This document shows positions 1 through 7,400 of a stretch of 18,494 bases of DNA, in pieces. The stretch is from Clostridia bacterium (GTDB lineage: Bacteria; Bacillota; Clostridia; Oscillospirales; CAG-272). The stretch spans positions 1-18,494 of the forward strand of contig JAFTMP010000073.1 in the NCBI GenBank assembly GCA_017452335.1. Direction: 5' to 3'. Numbering within the stretch: the stretch's first letter is position 1; each line of letters begins with the position of its first letter. Below the pieces are notes generated by a model. It worked only from the letters and a program-made list of their open reading frames with translations. It did not search any database and was not told the DNA's origin. The translations under genes were made by a program, and so were the position numbers.

Positions 1-764
1 CCGTATCTGCTGTTGATGGAAGGAATCACCGATCTCACATATTCGGTATCCTCATAGCCCTTTTCAAAAGCCGCCGTCAGAATTTCTTTAGTCTTGAAAT
101 ACCCCTCGTCGATCATTTCCGATACCCGCTCTCTGGTGAGCACCAAAGACTGCGCTAAAATGCTGTCGGAAGAAAAAGTGACCTTGATCACCCGATCGTC
201 AAAGCAGGAATTTTCAAAGGTATAGCAATACTCGTCAAAATATACGCAGATGATATAATCAAGCTCATGCTTCATCAACGGAAATACAGGAATGTTGTCA
301 ACCGCGGCGCCGTCAAAATACTTTCCTCCGTTCCAAGCAACGCCTTTGCTGCAAGCAGGAACCGCCACGCTTGCGCAAAGCAGATCCACCATATCCTGCG
401 CATCTGCCGACGCAAGATTTTGATACACCAGCGTCTTTTTCGTCATATCCAAAAGCGCCGCGTAAAACACGCCTCCGGGCACCTGCCCATTTTGCTGAAG
501 ACCGGTGATCGCGTTTGGAATGGTTCCATCCCGCAAAACTCTGGTGATCAGCGATCGGTTATACGAGCCGCAACAGTTTTTCCAAAGCTTCTGCGCCAGA
601 TCGAGCTGTCCCGTGGCATAGGCGTATCCGTTTAAAACGCCGATGGATGCACCGCTGATATATTCGATTTCACCAAAAGGAATAAATTCCTCAATCGCCT
701 TCAGTGCACCGATCTGATAAGCGCCCTTTGCCATCCCCCCGGACAGCACCAATCCAATTTTCAT
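1..764 (-). CDS. Patatin-like phospholipase, C-terminus beyond window edge
   Basis: The minus-strand frame is open from an ATG at 764 to the window edge, giving at least 254 residues. It is a patatin-fold serine lipase/acyl hydrolase by motif. The glycine-rich oxyanion loop SGGMAKGAYQIGAL spans residues 8-21, the nucleophile elbow GASIG has Ser40, and the catalytic Asp151 sits in the motif DGAAVDNIP. Both members of the Ser-Asp dyad are therefore present. No signal peptide or membrane segment is visible, so it is probably cytoplasmic and acts on membrane lipids or acyl esters; the substrate is unknown. The start is supported by GGGAG six bases upstream. It follows the CBS-domain gene by 43 bp without a terminator, so it is probably last or late in the murA-led transcript. 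The C-terminal end cannot be assessed. Confidence 0.9.
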   Translation of the reverse strand, partial: MKIGLVLSGGMAKGAYQIGALKAIEEFIPFGEIEYISGASIGVLNGYAYATGQLDLAQKLWKNCCGSYNRSLITRVLRDGTIPNAITGLQQNGQVPGGVFYAALLDMTKKTLVYQNLASADAQDMVDLLCASVAVPACSKGVAWNGGKYFDGAAVDNIPVFPLMKHELDYIICVYFDEYCYTFENSCFDDRVIKVTFSSDSILAQSLVLTRERVSEMIDEGYFKTKEILTAAFEKGYEDTEYVRSVIPSINSRY

Positions 765-807
765 GAAAATCTCCCGTTTGCCTCAAAAGAAGAATCTCCA
801 GATGCAC

Positions 808-1218
808 TTATTCCTCTTCAAGCTTTTTGATTTTTTCGTAATAATAGCGCATAATATCCCGCCTGGTTACAATACCGATAAAGGAATCGGAATCGTCCAC
901 CACCGAGACGTAGTTTTGGGTCATGACCTTATGAAGCAGATCGTCCATCCCTGCCGTGATTCTGACAGGATCTCTGTTCTCTCTTTTCAGAATCTCCCGA
1001 ACCTTCGTCTTTTCTTCATAGCGGGCATCCTCTTTTCCGTATATCGCCCACAAAAAATCTCCTTCGCTGACCGATCCGGCATATTTACCGTCTCTTGTCA
1101 GCACGGGAATGGCAGAATAGCCGTGGTGCCGCATCTTTTCCAGTCCCTGACGCAGGGTGTTATCCTCATACACAAAAGCCGTCACGCTCTTGGGCTTGAT
1201 AAAAAACGCCACATTCAT
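808..1218 (-). CDS. Small protein made of two CBS domains (DarB/CbpB-like)
   Basis: The 136-residue product is nothing more than a Bateman pair: CBS1 at about residues 8-64 (including HHGYSAIPVL) and CBS2 at about 74-130 (ending with FIGIVTRRDIMRYY). Stand-alone CBS pairs bind adenine nucleotides. The size and layout resemble the c-di-AMP-binding proteins DarB of Bacillus and CbpB of Listeria, which control the stringent-response enzyme Rel and pyruvate carboxylase. That link is an inference from size and layout; no ligand residue can be assigned here. The start has GAGGTG five bases upstream. The gene sits 46 bp after the aminopeptidase and 43 bp before the lipase on the same strand, consistent with one operon. 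It is probably soluble and cytoplasmic, with a regulatory rather than catalytic role. Confidence 0.85.
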   Translation of the reverse strand: MNVAFFIKPKSVTAFVYEDNTLRQGLEKMRHHGYSAIPVLTRDGKYAGSVSEGDFLWAIYGKEDARYEEKTKVREILKRENRDPVRITAGMDDLLHKVMTQNYVSVVDDSDSFIGIVTRRDIMRYYYEKIKKLEEE

Positions 1219-1264
1219 GTCCGCACCTCTTTACGCTCTTATTTTTTACGACCTGTTAAACAAC

Positions 1265-2569
1265 TCAGTATAATTCGTATCCATCCTTGACCGACCGAAA
1301 GCACCCTTCAAACAGTGCCTTGCAAAGGTCGATCATATAGGCAGTGTCCTTAATGCCCGCGCTCTCATAAGCAGAGTGCATCGCAAGCTGGGGAAGTCCC
1401 ACGTCTGCAGAGCACACCGACACGCGGGTGGTTGCAATATTACCCAGCGTGGAACCGCCTGCCATATCGGAACGGTTTGCATAGCTCTGGCAGGGAATAT
1501 CCTCCTTGCCGCACAGATACTTCACGTACGCCTCGGAAATACCGTCAGTGGTATACTTCTGTCCCGCATTGAATTTCAGCACGATGCCCTCGTTTAATTT
1601 TACCCTGTTTTCAGGATCTGCATGCTCGGGATGATTGGGATGAAGAGCATGTGCATTGTCGCAAGAAAGCAGGAAGGAGGACGCCAGGGATCTGTAATAC
1701 TCCTCTTCGCCCTTACCTGCAAGAATACGGTGCAAAACGTCCGCCAAGAAGGTGGATGCCGCGCCTTGTCTGGTGGAGGAGCCCACCTCTTCATTATCAA
1801 ACACCGCGCAAACAGGCAGGCTCTTTCCGTCCTGTGCCGCAAAGAAGCCCTTCATGCTGGCAAAGGCGCACTGCAGATCGTCAAGAGCTCTTGAGGATAC
1901 ATACTGTCCTTCACTGCCCCAAACACAACCCTTCTGTCTTGCATAAACGTAAAGGTCCGCGCCAAGGATCTGTTCCTTTTCAATACCCAGCTCCTTTGCC
2001 ACCACATCGGTAAAGGTGCCCTTGCTTTCCTTGCCGCCAAAAAGGGGAACGGTATCCACAGCGGGATTATACTTCATGCCGTCGTTTGCCGCTCTGTTCA
2101 TGTGGATCGCCACGGAGGGGATCATCAAAAGATCTCTGTCGATATCAATGAGCTTGCTCTCAATTCCGTTTTCGTTCTTCACGATCACTCTTCCCGCAAC
2201 GGACAGAGGTCTATCCAGCCAAGTGGAGCAGATCATGCCGCCGTACTTCTCGGTATTGAGTCTGACAAACTCGCCGCCCAGCTCTGCCTTATCCTTGATC
2301 TTAAAGCAGGGATAATCGCTGTGAGACGCACTGATGGCAAAGCCCTCAAACTGCGCCTTATAACGGAACGCAATAACCGAGCTGCCGTTTCTGGTCACAT
2401 AGTAGCCCTTTCCCTCCTCGAGAGACCATTTATCTCCCTCGTAAAGACGGGTAAAGCCCTGCTCCTCCAGCATTTCGGAAAGTGTTTTGATGGCGTGAAA
2501 ACTACTGGGGCTGCGGTCGATGAACTCCAAAAGCTCCTTTGAAATAGCGTAATGATCGTACTGTTTCAT
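1265..2569 (-). CDS. apeB: M18-family zinc aminopeptidase (aspartyl aminopeptidase type)
   Basis: The 434-residue protein has the usual length for M18 bacterial aminopeptidases, which remove N-terminal (often acidic) residues from peptides in the cytoplasm. Co-catalytic metal ligands are visible: His83 and the neighbouring Asp85 in SASHSDYP, the bridging Asp in SSRALDDLQ (Asp230), the Glu-Glu pair in DNEEVGSS (260-261), Asp304 in LSCDNAHALHP, and His398 in LPQLAMHSAYE near the C-terminus. All key residues are present, so it should be active. No signal peptide is seen. The start ATG has AGAGGT about seven bases upstream. It lies 55 bp downstream of murA with no terminator between them, and 46 bp before the CBS gene. 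Peptide turnover is the safe functional call; exact specificity is not shown. Confidence 0.95.
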   Translation of the reverse strand: MKQYDHYAISKELLEFIDRSPSSFHAIKTLSEMLEEQGFTRLYEGDKWSLEEGKGYYVTRNGSSVIAFRYKAQFEGFAISASHSDYPCFKIKDKAELGGEFVRLNTEKYGGMICSTWLDRPLSVAGRVIVKNENGIESKLIDIDRDLLMIPSVAIHMNRAANDGMKYNPAVDTVPLFGGKESKGTFTDVVAKELGIEKEQILGADLYVYARQKGCVWGSEGQYVSSRALDDLQCAFASMKGFFAAQDGKSLPVCAVFDNEEVGSSTRQGAASTFLADVLHRILAGKGEEEYYRSLASSFLLSCDNAHALHPNHPEHADPENRVKLNEGIVLKFNAGQKYTTDGISEAYVKYLCGKEDIPCQSYANRSDMAGGSTLGNIATTRVSVCSADVGLPQLAMHSAYESAGIKDTAYMIDLCKALFEGCFRSVKDGYELY

Positions 2570-2624
2570 AATGATACCTCTTTCTTTTTATGAAAAATTC
2601 CCTTTACAAGTCAATTCGATCTCT

Positions 2625-3908
2625 TTAAACTGCGTTTTCCTTGCGGATATCCGCGCCGCATCCCCGCAGCTTGCCTACCAGATCGTCGTATCCTCTTTCA
2701 ATGAGCTGAATATTGTCAATTTCAGTCTCACCCTCGGTGGCAAGTCCCGCCAGCACCATTGCCGCACCGGCTCTTAAGTCCACCGCACGCACTCTTGCAG
2801 GACGCAGAGAGGGCGTTCCTTCGATCAATGCCCGTTTGCCGTCTACCTTAATGAGTGCCCCCATACGGATAAGCTCCTCTGTGTAGCGGAAGCGGTTGTC
2901 AAAAACGCTCTCATGAAGATTTGAGCGTCCGCTTGCCAGGCACATCAGCACTGCCATTTGAGGCTGCATGTCGGTGGGGAAGCCGGGATAGGGCATGGTC
3001 TTCACGTTCACTCCCGTGAGAGGCTTTTCAAGGAATACCTCCACGAAATCATCGCCCTCTACAACACTCACACCCATCTCGCAAAGCTTTGCGGTAATGG
3101 ACTCCAGGTGTCTGGGGATCACGTTGGTGATCTTCAAATGCCCCTTGGTGGCTGCCGCCGCGATCATATACGTACCCGCTTCGATCATATCGGGAATAAT
3201 AGCGTAAGTACAGCCATGCAGACTGTCCACACCCTTGATTTTAATTGTATCCGTTCCCGCGCCCGAAATCTGTCCGCCGCAGGTGTTTAAAAAGTTGGCA
3301 AGGTCCACGATGTGCGGCTCTCTTGCCGCGTTTTCAATGACCGTCACGCCGGGAGCACATACAGCCGCCAGCATCACGTTCATGGTCGCACCCACCGAAA
3401 CCAAGTCAAAAAAGATATTCGTACCCTTCAAGCCATTGTGTGCAACGGCTTCCACATAGCTACCGTCCATGCGCACGGTACATCCCAGCGCCTCAAAGCC
3501 CTTGATGTGCTGGTCAATGGGTCTGCACCCAAAATCACAGCCTCCGGGAGAGCCCACATAGGCCTTTCCGTATCTGCCGATCTCCGCACCCAGCAAATAA
3601 TAAGAGGCACGCAGCTTGCGCACCAGCGCCAGCGAGGAACAGCCGCCTCTTACATTGGTAGCATCAATGGCGTAGGTAGTGCGGTCCAGCCGCTCGACCT
3701 TTGCACCCATATCCTCAAGGATGGTGAGGGAAACATCCACGTCATCAATATCCGGCAGATTTTCGATCACACAGCGGTCCTTTACCAAAAGACACCCGAA
3801 AATGATGGGCAGAGCCGCATTTTTCATTCCGCTGGTCTCAATTTCGCCAACAAGCGGTTTTCCTCCGCGAATCACAATTTTTTCCATACTATGTATATTC
3901 ATCCCCAA
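2625..3908 (-). CDS. murA: UDP-N-acetylglucosamine 1-carboxyvinyltransferase (MurA, MurZ-type)
   Basis: This enzyme makes the first committed step of peptidoglycan synthesis, transferring enolpyruvate from PEP to UDP-GlcNAc. The substrate Lys lies in SGMKNAALP (residues 25-33), the catalytic Cys124 in GSPGGCDFGCRP, and the conserved segment IDQHIKGFEALG follows. The LRASYYLLGAEIGRYG stretch resembles the Bacillus MurZ paralogue more than classical MurA. The catalytic Cys is present, so fosfomycin sensitivity is expected. The start is ambiguous. The family normally begins at MEKIVIRGG (ATG at 3887), but the best ribosome site (AAGGAAAGG) fits a TTG at 3908, and an ATG at 3902 also lies in frame. 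The longest start is used here. It heads the run murA, apeB, CBS, lipase. Confidence 0.95.
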   Translation of the reverse strand: MGMNIHSMEKIVIRGGKPLVGEIETSGMKNAALPIIFGCLLVKDRCVIENLPDIDDVDVSLTILEDMGAKVERLDRTTYAIDATNVRGGCSSLALVRKLRASYYLLGAEIGRYGKAYVGSPGGCDFGCRPIDQHIKGFEALGCTVRMDGSYVEAVAHNGLKGTNIFFDLVSVGATMNVMLAAVCAPGVTVIENAAREPHIVDLANFLNTCGGQISGAGTDTIKIKGVDSLHGCTYAIIPDMIEAGTYMIAAAATKGHLKITNVIPRHLESITAKLCEMGVSVVEGDDFVEVFLEKPLTGVNVKTMPYPGFPTDMQPQMAVLMCLASGRSNLHESVFDNRFRYTEELIRMGALIKVDGKRALIEGTPSLRPARVRAVDLRAGAAMVLAGLATEGETEIDNIQLIERGYDDLVGKLRGCGADIRKENAV

Positions 3909-4032
3909 AGGGAAGCCTTTCCTTCTGTATTGTACACTATAGCACCGTCTTTTACTCAGTGCCCGGTGTTCGACTGCAAAAGTTTATACTCTTACTTATT
4001 GTAACATATTTTTATCATTCTGAAAAGAGGTT

Positions 4033-4062
4033 TTTATAATTTTTTTCGTTACAATTTGTAAA
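4033..4062 (-). promoter_or_regulatory. Possible murA promoter
   Basis: On the minus strand a TTTACA box (4057-4062) and a TATAAA box (4033-4038) are separated by 18 bp. Transcription would begin near 4026, giving a leader of roughly 120 nt before murA. The -35 box lies inside a near-perfect palindrome (4049-4061, TTACAATTTGTAA), which could serve as an operator. Another weak pair ends near TACAAT at about 4002. Both are A/T-rich matches, so confidence is modest. Confidence 0.35.
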
Positions 4063-4085
4063 CAAAACAAAAACATTCTCCCAGT

Positions 4086-4787
4086 TCATTCTATGCATTT
4101 ATCAAAGAAAGGTTCCTCTTCTTTGCCGTCTTTTTGGAAGTGCCCTTCAAAGAGGGTAAAGGGATGCTCGGTCGGCAGTGCACTGCAATCAAAAGCTCCC
4201 GCAAGGGCAAGTCTATGGGAAAACAGCGCAGGACGTTCCTTCCCGTCCCCCGACCCGTATCTGCCGTCGCCCACCAGCGGCATTTTTCTTGAGGCAAACT
4301 GCACCCTGATCTGATGGGTCCGCCCTGTATGAAGGCGCACCTTTACCAGGCTGAGAAGCTGTCCCTCATGCTCAACGCTTTCAATCAGCCAATAGGATAA
4401 AGACGCCTGCCGCACGCCCTTTCTCATGCGGTCGGTCACATAGGTTTTCCCCTTGGTGCTGTCGCGAAAGAGCAGATCCTCCAAGAGCCCCTGCCTCTGC
4501 TCGGGTCTTCCCTTCACCACTGCCAAATACTCTTTTTCCACTTGGTGCTCTGCCACCGCCGTTGCAAGAAGCGAGGCAGTTTTGGCATTTTTGGCAACCA
4601 CCATCACCCCGCCCACGTCTCGATCAAGGCGATGGACGGTAAAGATCTGCGGCGATCTGACACCCTTTTCACGCAAGTATTCTTTTAGGATCAGCGGAAC
4701 GCTTCGTTTGTTCCCCTCCTCCTCGGAGAGTACCCCCGGGGGCTTTATAAATACGATCAGATTTTTGGTTTCATAAAGTATTTTCAT
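4086..4787 (-). CDS. RluA-family RNA pseudouridine synthase
   Basis: The 233-residue protein isomerises uridine to pseudouridine in RNA. The catalytic motif HRLDRDVGG lies at residues 52-60, with the nucleophilic Asp55, and the second family motif LHTGRTHQIRVQ is in the middle of the protein. There is no N-terminal S4 domain, which places it among the short RluA/TruC-like members. The RNA target (rRNA or tRNA position) cannot be predicted. The ATG has GAGGT five bases upstream. The gene is divergent from the flavin reductase at 4871, and its 5' end abuts that gene's promoter. It precedes murA on the same strand by about 180 bp, which carry A/T-rich possible promoters, so it is probably not strictly co-transcribed with murA. 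Confidence 0.93.
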   Translation of the reverse strand: MKILYETKNLIVFIKPPGVLSEEEGNKRSVPLILKEYLREKGVRSPQIFTVHRLDRDVGGVMVVAKNAKTASLLATAVAEHQVEKEYLAVVKGRPEQRQGLLEDLLFRDSTKGKTYVTDRMRKGVRQASLSYWLIESVEHEGQLLSLVKVRLHTGRTHQIRVQFASRKMPLVGDGRYGSGDGKERPALFSHRLALAGAFDCSALPTEHPFTLFEGHFQKDGKEEEPFFDKCIE

Positions 4788-4808
4788 GTTTGACCTCGAA
4801 AAATATAT

Positions 4809-4837
4809 TTGACAACAGGCTTGATCTGTGGTATGAT
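4809..4837 (+). promoter_or_regulatory. Consensus sigma-A promoter of the flavin reductase gene
   Basis: TTGACA (4809-4814) and TATGAT (4832-4837) are exactly 17 bp apart, so the transcript should start around 4844. This lies downstream of an in-frame ATG at 4790, so that upstream start cannot be used from this promoter and translation should begin at 4871. Confidence 0.85.
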
Positions 4838-4870
4838 AACGGGAGAAAACGACAAATAAGGATCAATCAA

Positions 4871-5452
4871 ATGAGCAGAGTAATCTTAAAAAGCGGCGCG
4901 TTAATGGCGCCCGTTCCTCCCGCACTGATCACCTGCGGAAGCATGGAAGCCCCCAATATCATGACCGCCGCCTGGACAGGCATCATCAATACCCGCCCGC
5001 CCAAAACCTATGTGTCCATCCGTCCGGAGCGTTATTCTTACGGGCTGATCAAAGAATCGGGAGAGCTGGTCATCAATCTGACCACCGAAAGCCTGGTGAA
5101 AAGCGCCGATTTTTGCGGAGTGCGATCGGGCAAAACCGTCAACAAATTCGAGCACTGCAACCTGCATCCCATTCCCTCCACTACTGTTAGCGCTCCTTCC
5201 CTTGCGGAAAGCCCGCTTTCCATTGAATGCAAGGTCTTTGATGTTTTGGAGCTGGGCAGCCACCACATGTTTTTGCTGGACGTGCTGGCGGTAACTGTGG
5301 ATGAATCACTGATGGATCAAAACGGCAGGCTGTGCCTTGAAAAAAGCCATCTTGCGGCATACGCCCACGGTGAATACTTTGCGTTGGGCAAAAAGCTGGG
5401 CGATTTCGGCTTCTCGGTACGAAAAAAGAAGAAAAAGTACAGCAAAAAATAA
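4871..5452 (+). CDS. Flavin reductase-like FMN-binding split-barrel protein (flavoredoxin type)
   Basis: The 193-residue protein matches the flavin reductase-like family (DIM6/NTAB group): the N-terminal MAPVPPALITCGS, then the TAAWTGIINTRPP and SIRPERYSY segments typical of the FMN-binding barrel. Such proteins bind FMN and reduce flavin or pass electrons from NAD(P)H or ferredoxin; the partner is unknown. The start at 4871 is chosen because AAGGA lies eight bases upstream and the promoter (4809-4837) excludes the in-frame ATG at 4790. The C-terminus ends in a lysine-rich tail (VRKKKKKYSKK). The protein is soluble, with no signal peptide. A strong terminator follows six bases after the stop codon, so the gene is monocistronic. 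Confidence 0.88.
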   Translation: MSRVILKSGALMAPVPPALITCGSMEAPNIMTAAWTGIINTRPPKTYVSIRPERYSYGLIKESGELVINLTTESLVKSADFCGVRSGKTVNKFEHCNLHPIPSTTVSAPSLAESPLSIECKVFDVLELGSHHMFLLDVLAVTVDESLMDQNGRLCLEKSHLAAYAHGEYFALGKKLGDFGFSVRKKKKKYSKK

Positions 5453-5457
5453 GTTTT

Positions 5458-5491
5458 GGCACTTTGCTTTGGCAAAGTGCCTTTCTTTTTT
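5458..5491 (+). terminator. Rho-independent terminator after the flavin reductase gene
   Basis: A perfect 10-bp stem, GGCACTTTGC (5458-5467) with GCAAAGTGCC (5472-5481), has a TTTG loop and is followed by a T-rich run TTTCTTTTTT. It starts six bases after the stop codon. Confidence 0.93.
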
Positions 5492-5526
5492 CAAAAAACA
5501 ACACTTTCTTTTTTCAAAAAATAACA
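5481..5526. repeat. Two tandem 23-bp A/T-rich repeats
   Basis: Copies at 5481-5503 and 5504-5526 differ at one base (C to T). Each contains a T6-C-A6 dyad. The first copy begins with the last base of the preceding terminator stem. The array lies just upstream of the ATPase gene, where no convincing -35 box is found, although a TATGAT occurs at 5532-5537. Confidence 0.85.
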
Positions 5527-5561
5527 TATACTATGATAAACAACGGCACAAGGAGGAATTC

Positions 5562-6614
5562 ATGATCCGTTATACCACCATTTCAAGACCAAATGCATCT
5601 TTTATCTGCGCAAATTCGGGCTTTGGCTTCGTTTCTTATTTTGAGGAGCTGTTTGCTCCCTGCGAAAGACTTTATATCATCAAAGGGGGACCGGGCACGG
5701 GAAAATCCAGCTTTATGGAAAAGGCAGCCCGCCGTGCCGAGGCACAGGGATTACTCGTAGAGCGCATCTGCTGCTCATCCGACCCCTATTCTCTTGACGG
5801 GATCCTTATCCCCCAACGCGCACTGGGCATTACCGACGGCACCGCTCCCCATGTCTGCGAGCCCACCCTTCCCGGGGCAAGAGAACAGCTCATTGATCCG
5901 GGACAGTTTTGGGATGGGGCACGCTTACACGCCCAAAAGCAGGAGATCTTGGCGCTGAACACCCAAAAACGCGCCCTATACGCCTCTGCTCTCTCCCTCA
6001 TTGAAGGGGCAAAAAACGCCGCACTTTGCCGTCACGGTCTACTGGCTTCGCACATCAATGAAGAAAAAAAAGAACGGCTTCTGCGCAAGCTTTCAAAAAA
6101 AGCAAATGCGCCTGCCGGAACGGCACAGACCCGCTTGATCTCCTCTCTCGGCATGAAGGGCGCACTGCAATTAGACACATACACCAGGCAAGCAAAAGAG
6201 ATTTACACCATCTTACCCTATTACGGAACAGAACTTCTTCTTTTAGAAGCACTGCTAAAAAAGCTAAAAGAGGAACAACGGACACTCATTTTCTGTCCCG
6301 ATCCTGTAACACTATTGCCCGAAGCACTCTTTTTTGAACACAGCAAGGTATTGATCCGTTGCGGTACACCTCTTGGAAGCGGGGCAGAACAGAAGATCCA
6401 TACCAAAAAGCTGCTGTCTCCTGCCCTTGAGGCGTCCTGTATTCTGCGCTCTTTGCAAAAGCAAGAGGAAGGACTTCTTGAAAGTGCACTCATTCTCCTT
6501 AAAAACATGCAGGATTGCCATTTTGCCTTAGAAAAGATCTACCAAGACGCCATGGATTTTGACGCCTTCGAGCAATATCAAGCCGTACTTCTTGAAAAGA
6601 TGCTCCCGCAATAA
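5562..6614 (+). CDS. Two-lobed P-loop ATPase of unknown role (PRK06851-like)
   Basis: The 350-residue protein carries an intact Walker A, GGPGTGKSS (residues 42-50, Lys48), followed by CCSSDPYSLDGILIP and ALGITDGTAPH, features of an uncharacterised Clostridia/Bacilli ATPase family recalled as PRK06851. As remembered, that family carries two similar P-loop halves. Here the second half (about 212-247) keeps the layout (IYTILPYYGTELLLLEAL, then IFCPDP), but the P-loop lysine and glycines are gone. Nucleotide binding is therefore expected only in the N-terminal lobe. The start ATG at 5562 has an AGGAGG site five bases upstream; in-frame upstream codons run back through the repeat and terminator and are not used. 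No membrane segment is visible. Its biological role is unknown, and the neighbours do not reveal it. Confidence 0.88.
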   Translation: MIRYTTISRPNASFICANSGFGFVSYFEELFAPCERLYIIKGGPGTGKSSFMEKAARRAEAQGLLVERICCSSDPYSLDGILIPQRALGITDGTAPHVCEPTLPGAREQLIDPGQFWDGARLHAQKQEILALNTQKRALYASALSLIEGAKNAALCRHGLLASHINEEKKERLLRKLSKKANAPAGTAQTRLISSLGMKGALQLDTYTRQAKEIYTILPYYGTELLLLEALLKKLKEEQRTLIFCPDPVTLLPEALFFEHSKVLIRCGTPLGSGAEQKIHTKKLLSPALEASCILRSLQKQEEGLLESALILLKNMQDCHFALEKIYQDAMDFDAFEQYQAVLLEKMLPQ

Positions 6615-6636
6615 GGCAGTCAATTGCCGTAAAAAA

Positions 6637-6652
6637 GCAGCGTACCCGCTGC
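6637..6652 (-). terminator. Left-end hairpin, terminator for minus-strand transcripts
   Basis: The stem GCAGCG-TACC-CGCTGC is preceded by A6 (6631-6636), which reads as a hairpin followed by T6 on the minus strand. It is positioned to end transcripts coming from the DtxR-type gene. Confidence 0.65.
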
Positions 6653-6809
6653 TTTCAGTCTGTCGAAAAAGCTATTTGGGGCTTTGCCCCAAACCCCATT
6701 TAGGGGACTTTTTGAAAAAAGGTCCCCTAAAAACCCTCAAAAACTTTAGAAGAATGGGTGGTTTTAAATCCGGTTTTCCTTTAAAGAGAGGTTTATCGAC
6801 ACACTCAAA

Positions 6810-6831
6810 GCAGCGTACCCGCTGCTTTTTT
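6810..6831 (+). terminator. Right-end hairpin, terminator for plus-strand transcripts
   Basis: An identical GCAGCG-TACC-CGCTGC stem (6810-6825) is followed by T6 (6826-6831) on the plus strand, suitable for ending the ATPase transcript. It also overlaps the DtxR-type stop codon. Confidence 0.7.
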
Positions 6832-7210
6832 ATTTGCCCGCTTTCACCTTGATCATATAATTTTTAAGTGCTTCAAAGGTCACATCGCTGATATGATGCT
6901 CGATCTTGCAGGCATCCTCCGCCGCAATTTCGGCAGGAACGCCCAACAGTTCAAAGGCTTCACTGAGGATCGTATGCCGTTCATAGGTTTTCGTTGCCTG
7001 CTCCACACCCAATTCCGTCAGTGTCAGGTAGCCGTCCTTATCCATGAGCAGATACCCGCCTTTTTTCAAAAGACCTACTGCCCTGCTCACGCTGGGCTTG
7101 GAATAGCCCATATACTCACAAACATCTACCGAACGCACTGCGCCCTTTTGCTTGCTGAGCACATAAATGCTCTCCAAATACATCTCACCCGATTCCTGTA
7201 AATGCAACAT
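6830..7210 (-). CDS. DtxR/MntR-family metal-responsive transcriptional repressor
   Basis: The 126-residue protein has an N-terminal winged helix (about residues 1-70, recognition helix near GYSKPSVSRAVGLL) and a metal-binding/dimerisation domain, without the C-terminal SH3-like domain of long DtxR. Primary-site residues look like the iron-type set: Met10 in GEMYLES, and Cys101, Glu104 and His105 in EDACKIEHHIS. MntR proteins instead have Asp at the first position and Glu in place of the Cys. It should repress metal-uptake genes when metal is bound, but no transporter is adjacent. The start has AGAGGA about five bases upstream. It has its own promoter at 7317-7345, and its stop codon overlaps the inverted-repeat element. 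Confidence 0.92.
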   Translation of the reverse strand: MLHLQESGEMYLESIYVLSKQKGAVRSVDVCEYMGYSKPSVSRAVGLLKKGGYLLMDKDGYLTLTELGVEQATKTYERHTILSEAFELLGVPAEIAAEDACKIEHHISDVTFEALKNYMIKVKAGK

Positions 7211-7316
7211 AGTTTCCTCTCATTACTTTTTAATCTATTCTTAAAGCCGCTACACCCCGTTTTCACACGCTTTTTATAAGCAAACGTAAGTCAAGCAACC
7301 CAATCTGTTTTCGGCT

Positions 7317-7345
7317 ATTATACCACAAAACAGCGGTGTTTTCAA
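7317..7345 (-). promoter_or_regulatory. Promoter of the DtxR-type gene
   Basis: On the minus strand TTGAAA (7340-7345) and TATAAT (7317-7322) are 17 bp apart, with a TGG extension before the -10 box. The leader to the start codon is about 100 nt; no known metal riboswitch was recognised in it. Confidence 0.8.
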
Positions 7346-7400
7346 GACAAAAGCGCCTTAAAGAAAAAATTTAACCTTTTGTATTTGCCATATTCAAAAA

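Larger units (their letters stand above)
6631..6831. mobile_element. 201-bp MITE-like element with 36-bp terminal inverted repeats
   Basis: The left end (6631-6666) and the inverted right end (6796-6831) match over 36 bp. Each has A6, a GCAGCG/CGCTGC hairpin, then TTT(C/G)AGT(C/G)TGTCGA; the differences are in the hairpin loop and at two bases. The interior holds a GGGGC-TTT-GCCCC hairpin (6678-6690) and a long stem, TTTAGGGGAC (6699-6708) with GTCCCCTAAA (6722-6731). It has no ORF of its own. The right end overlaps the stop codon of the DtxR-type gene. No target duplication is obvious. It could instead be a repeated structured transcript end. Confidence 0.5.

Noticed and set aside
763..1290. 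A 175-codon plus-strand frame opposite the CBS gene
   Set aside because: The minus-strand CBS protein has clear domains and a ribosome site; the opposite frame has none.
3312..4004. A 230-codon plus-strand frame opposite murA
   Set aside because: It lies mostly within murA in antisense, with no motif and no ribosome site.
4790..4870. An upstream start that lengthens the flavin reductase by 27 residues
   Set aside because: A perfect promoter lies inside that stretch, so the transcript begins after the ATG; the ATG at 4871 has its own ribosome site.
5337..5561. An upstream extension of the ATPase frame into the flavin reductase gene
   Set aside because: The frame crosses a strong terminator and repeats, and an AGGAGG site points clearly to the ATG at 5562.
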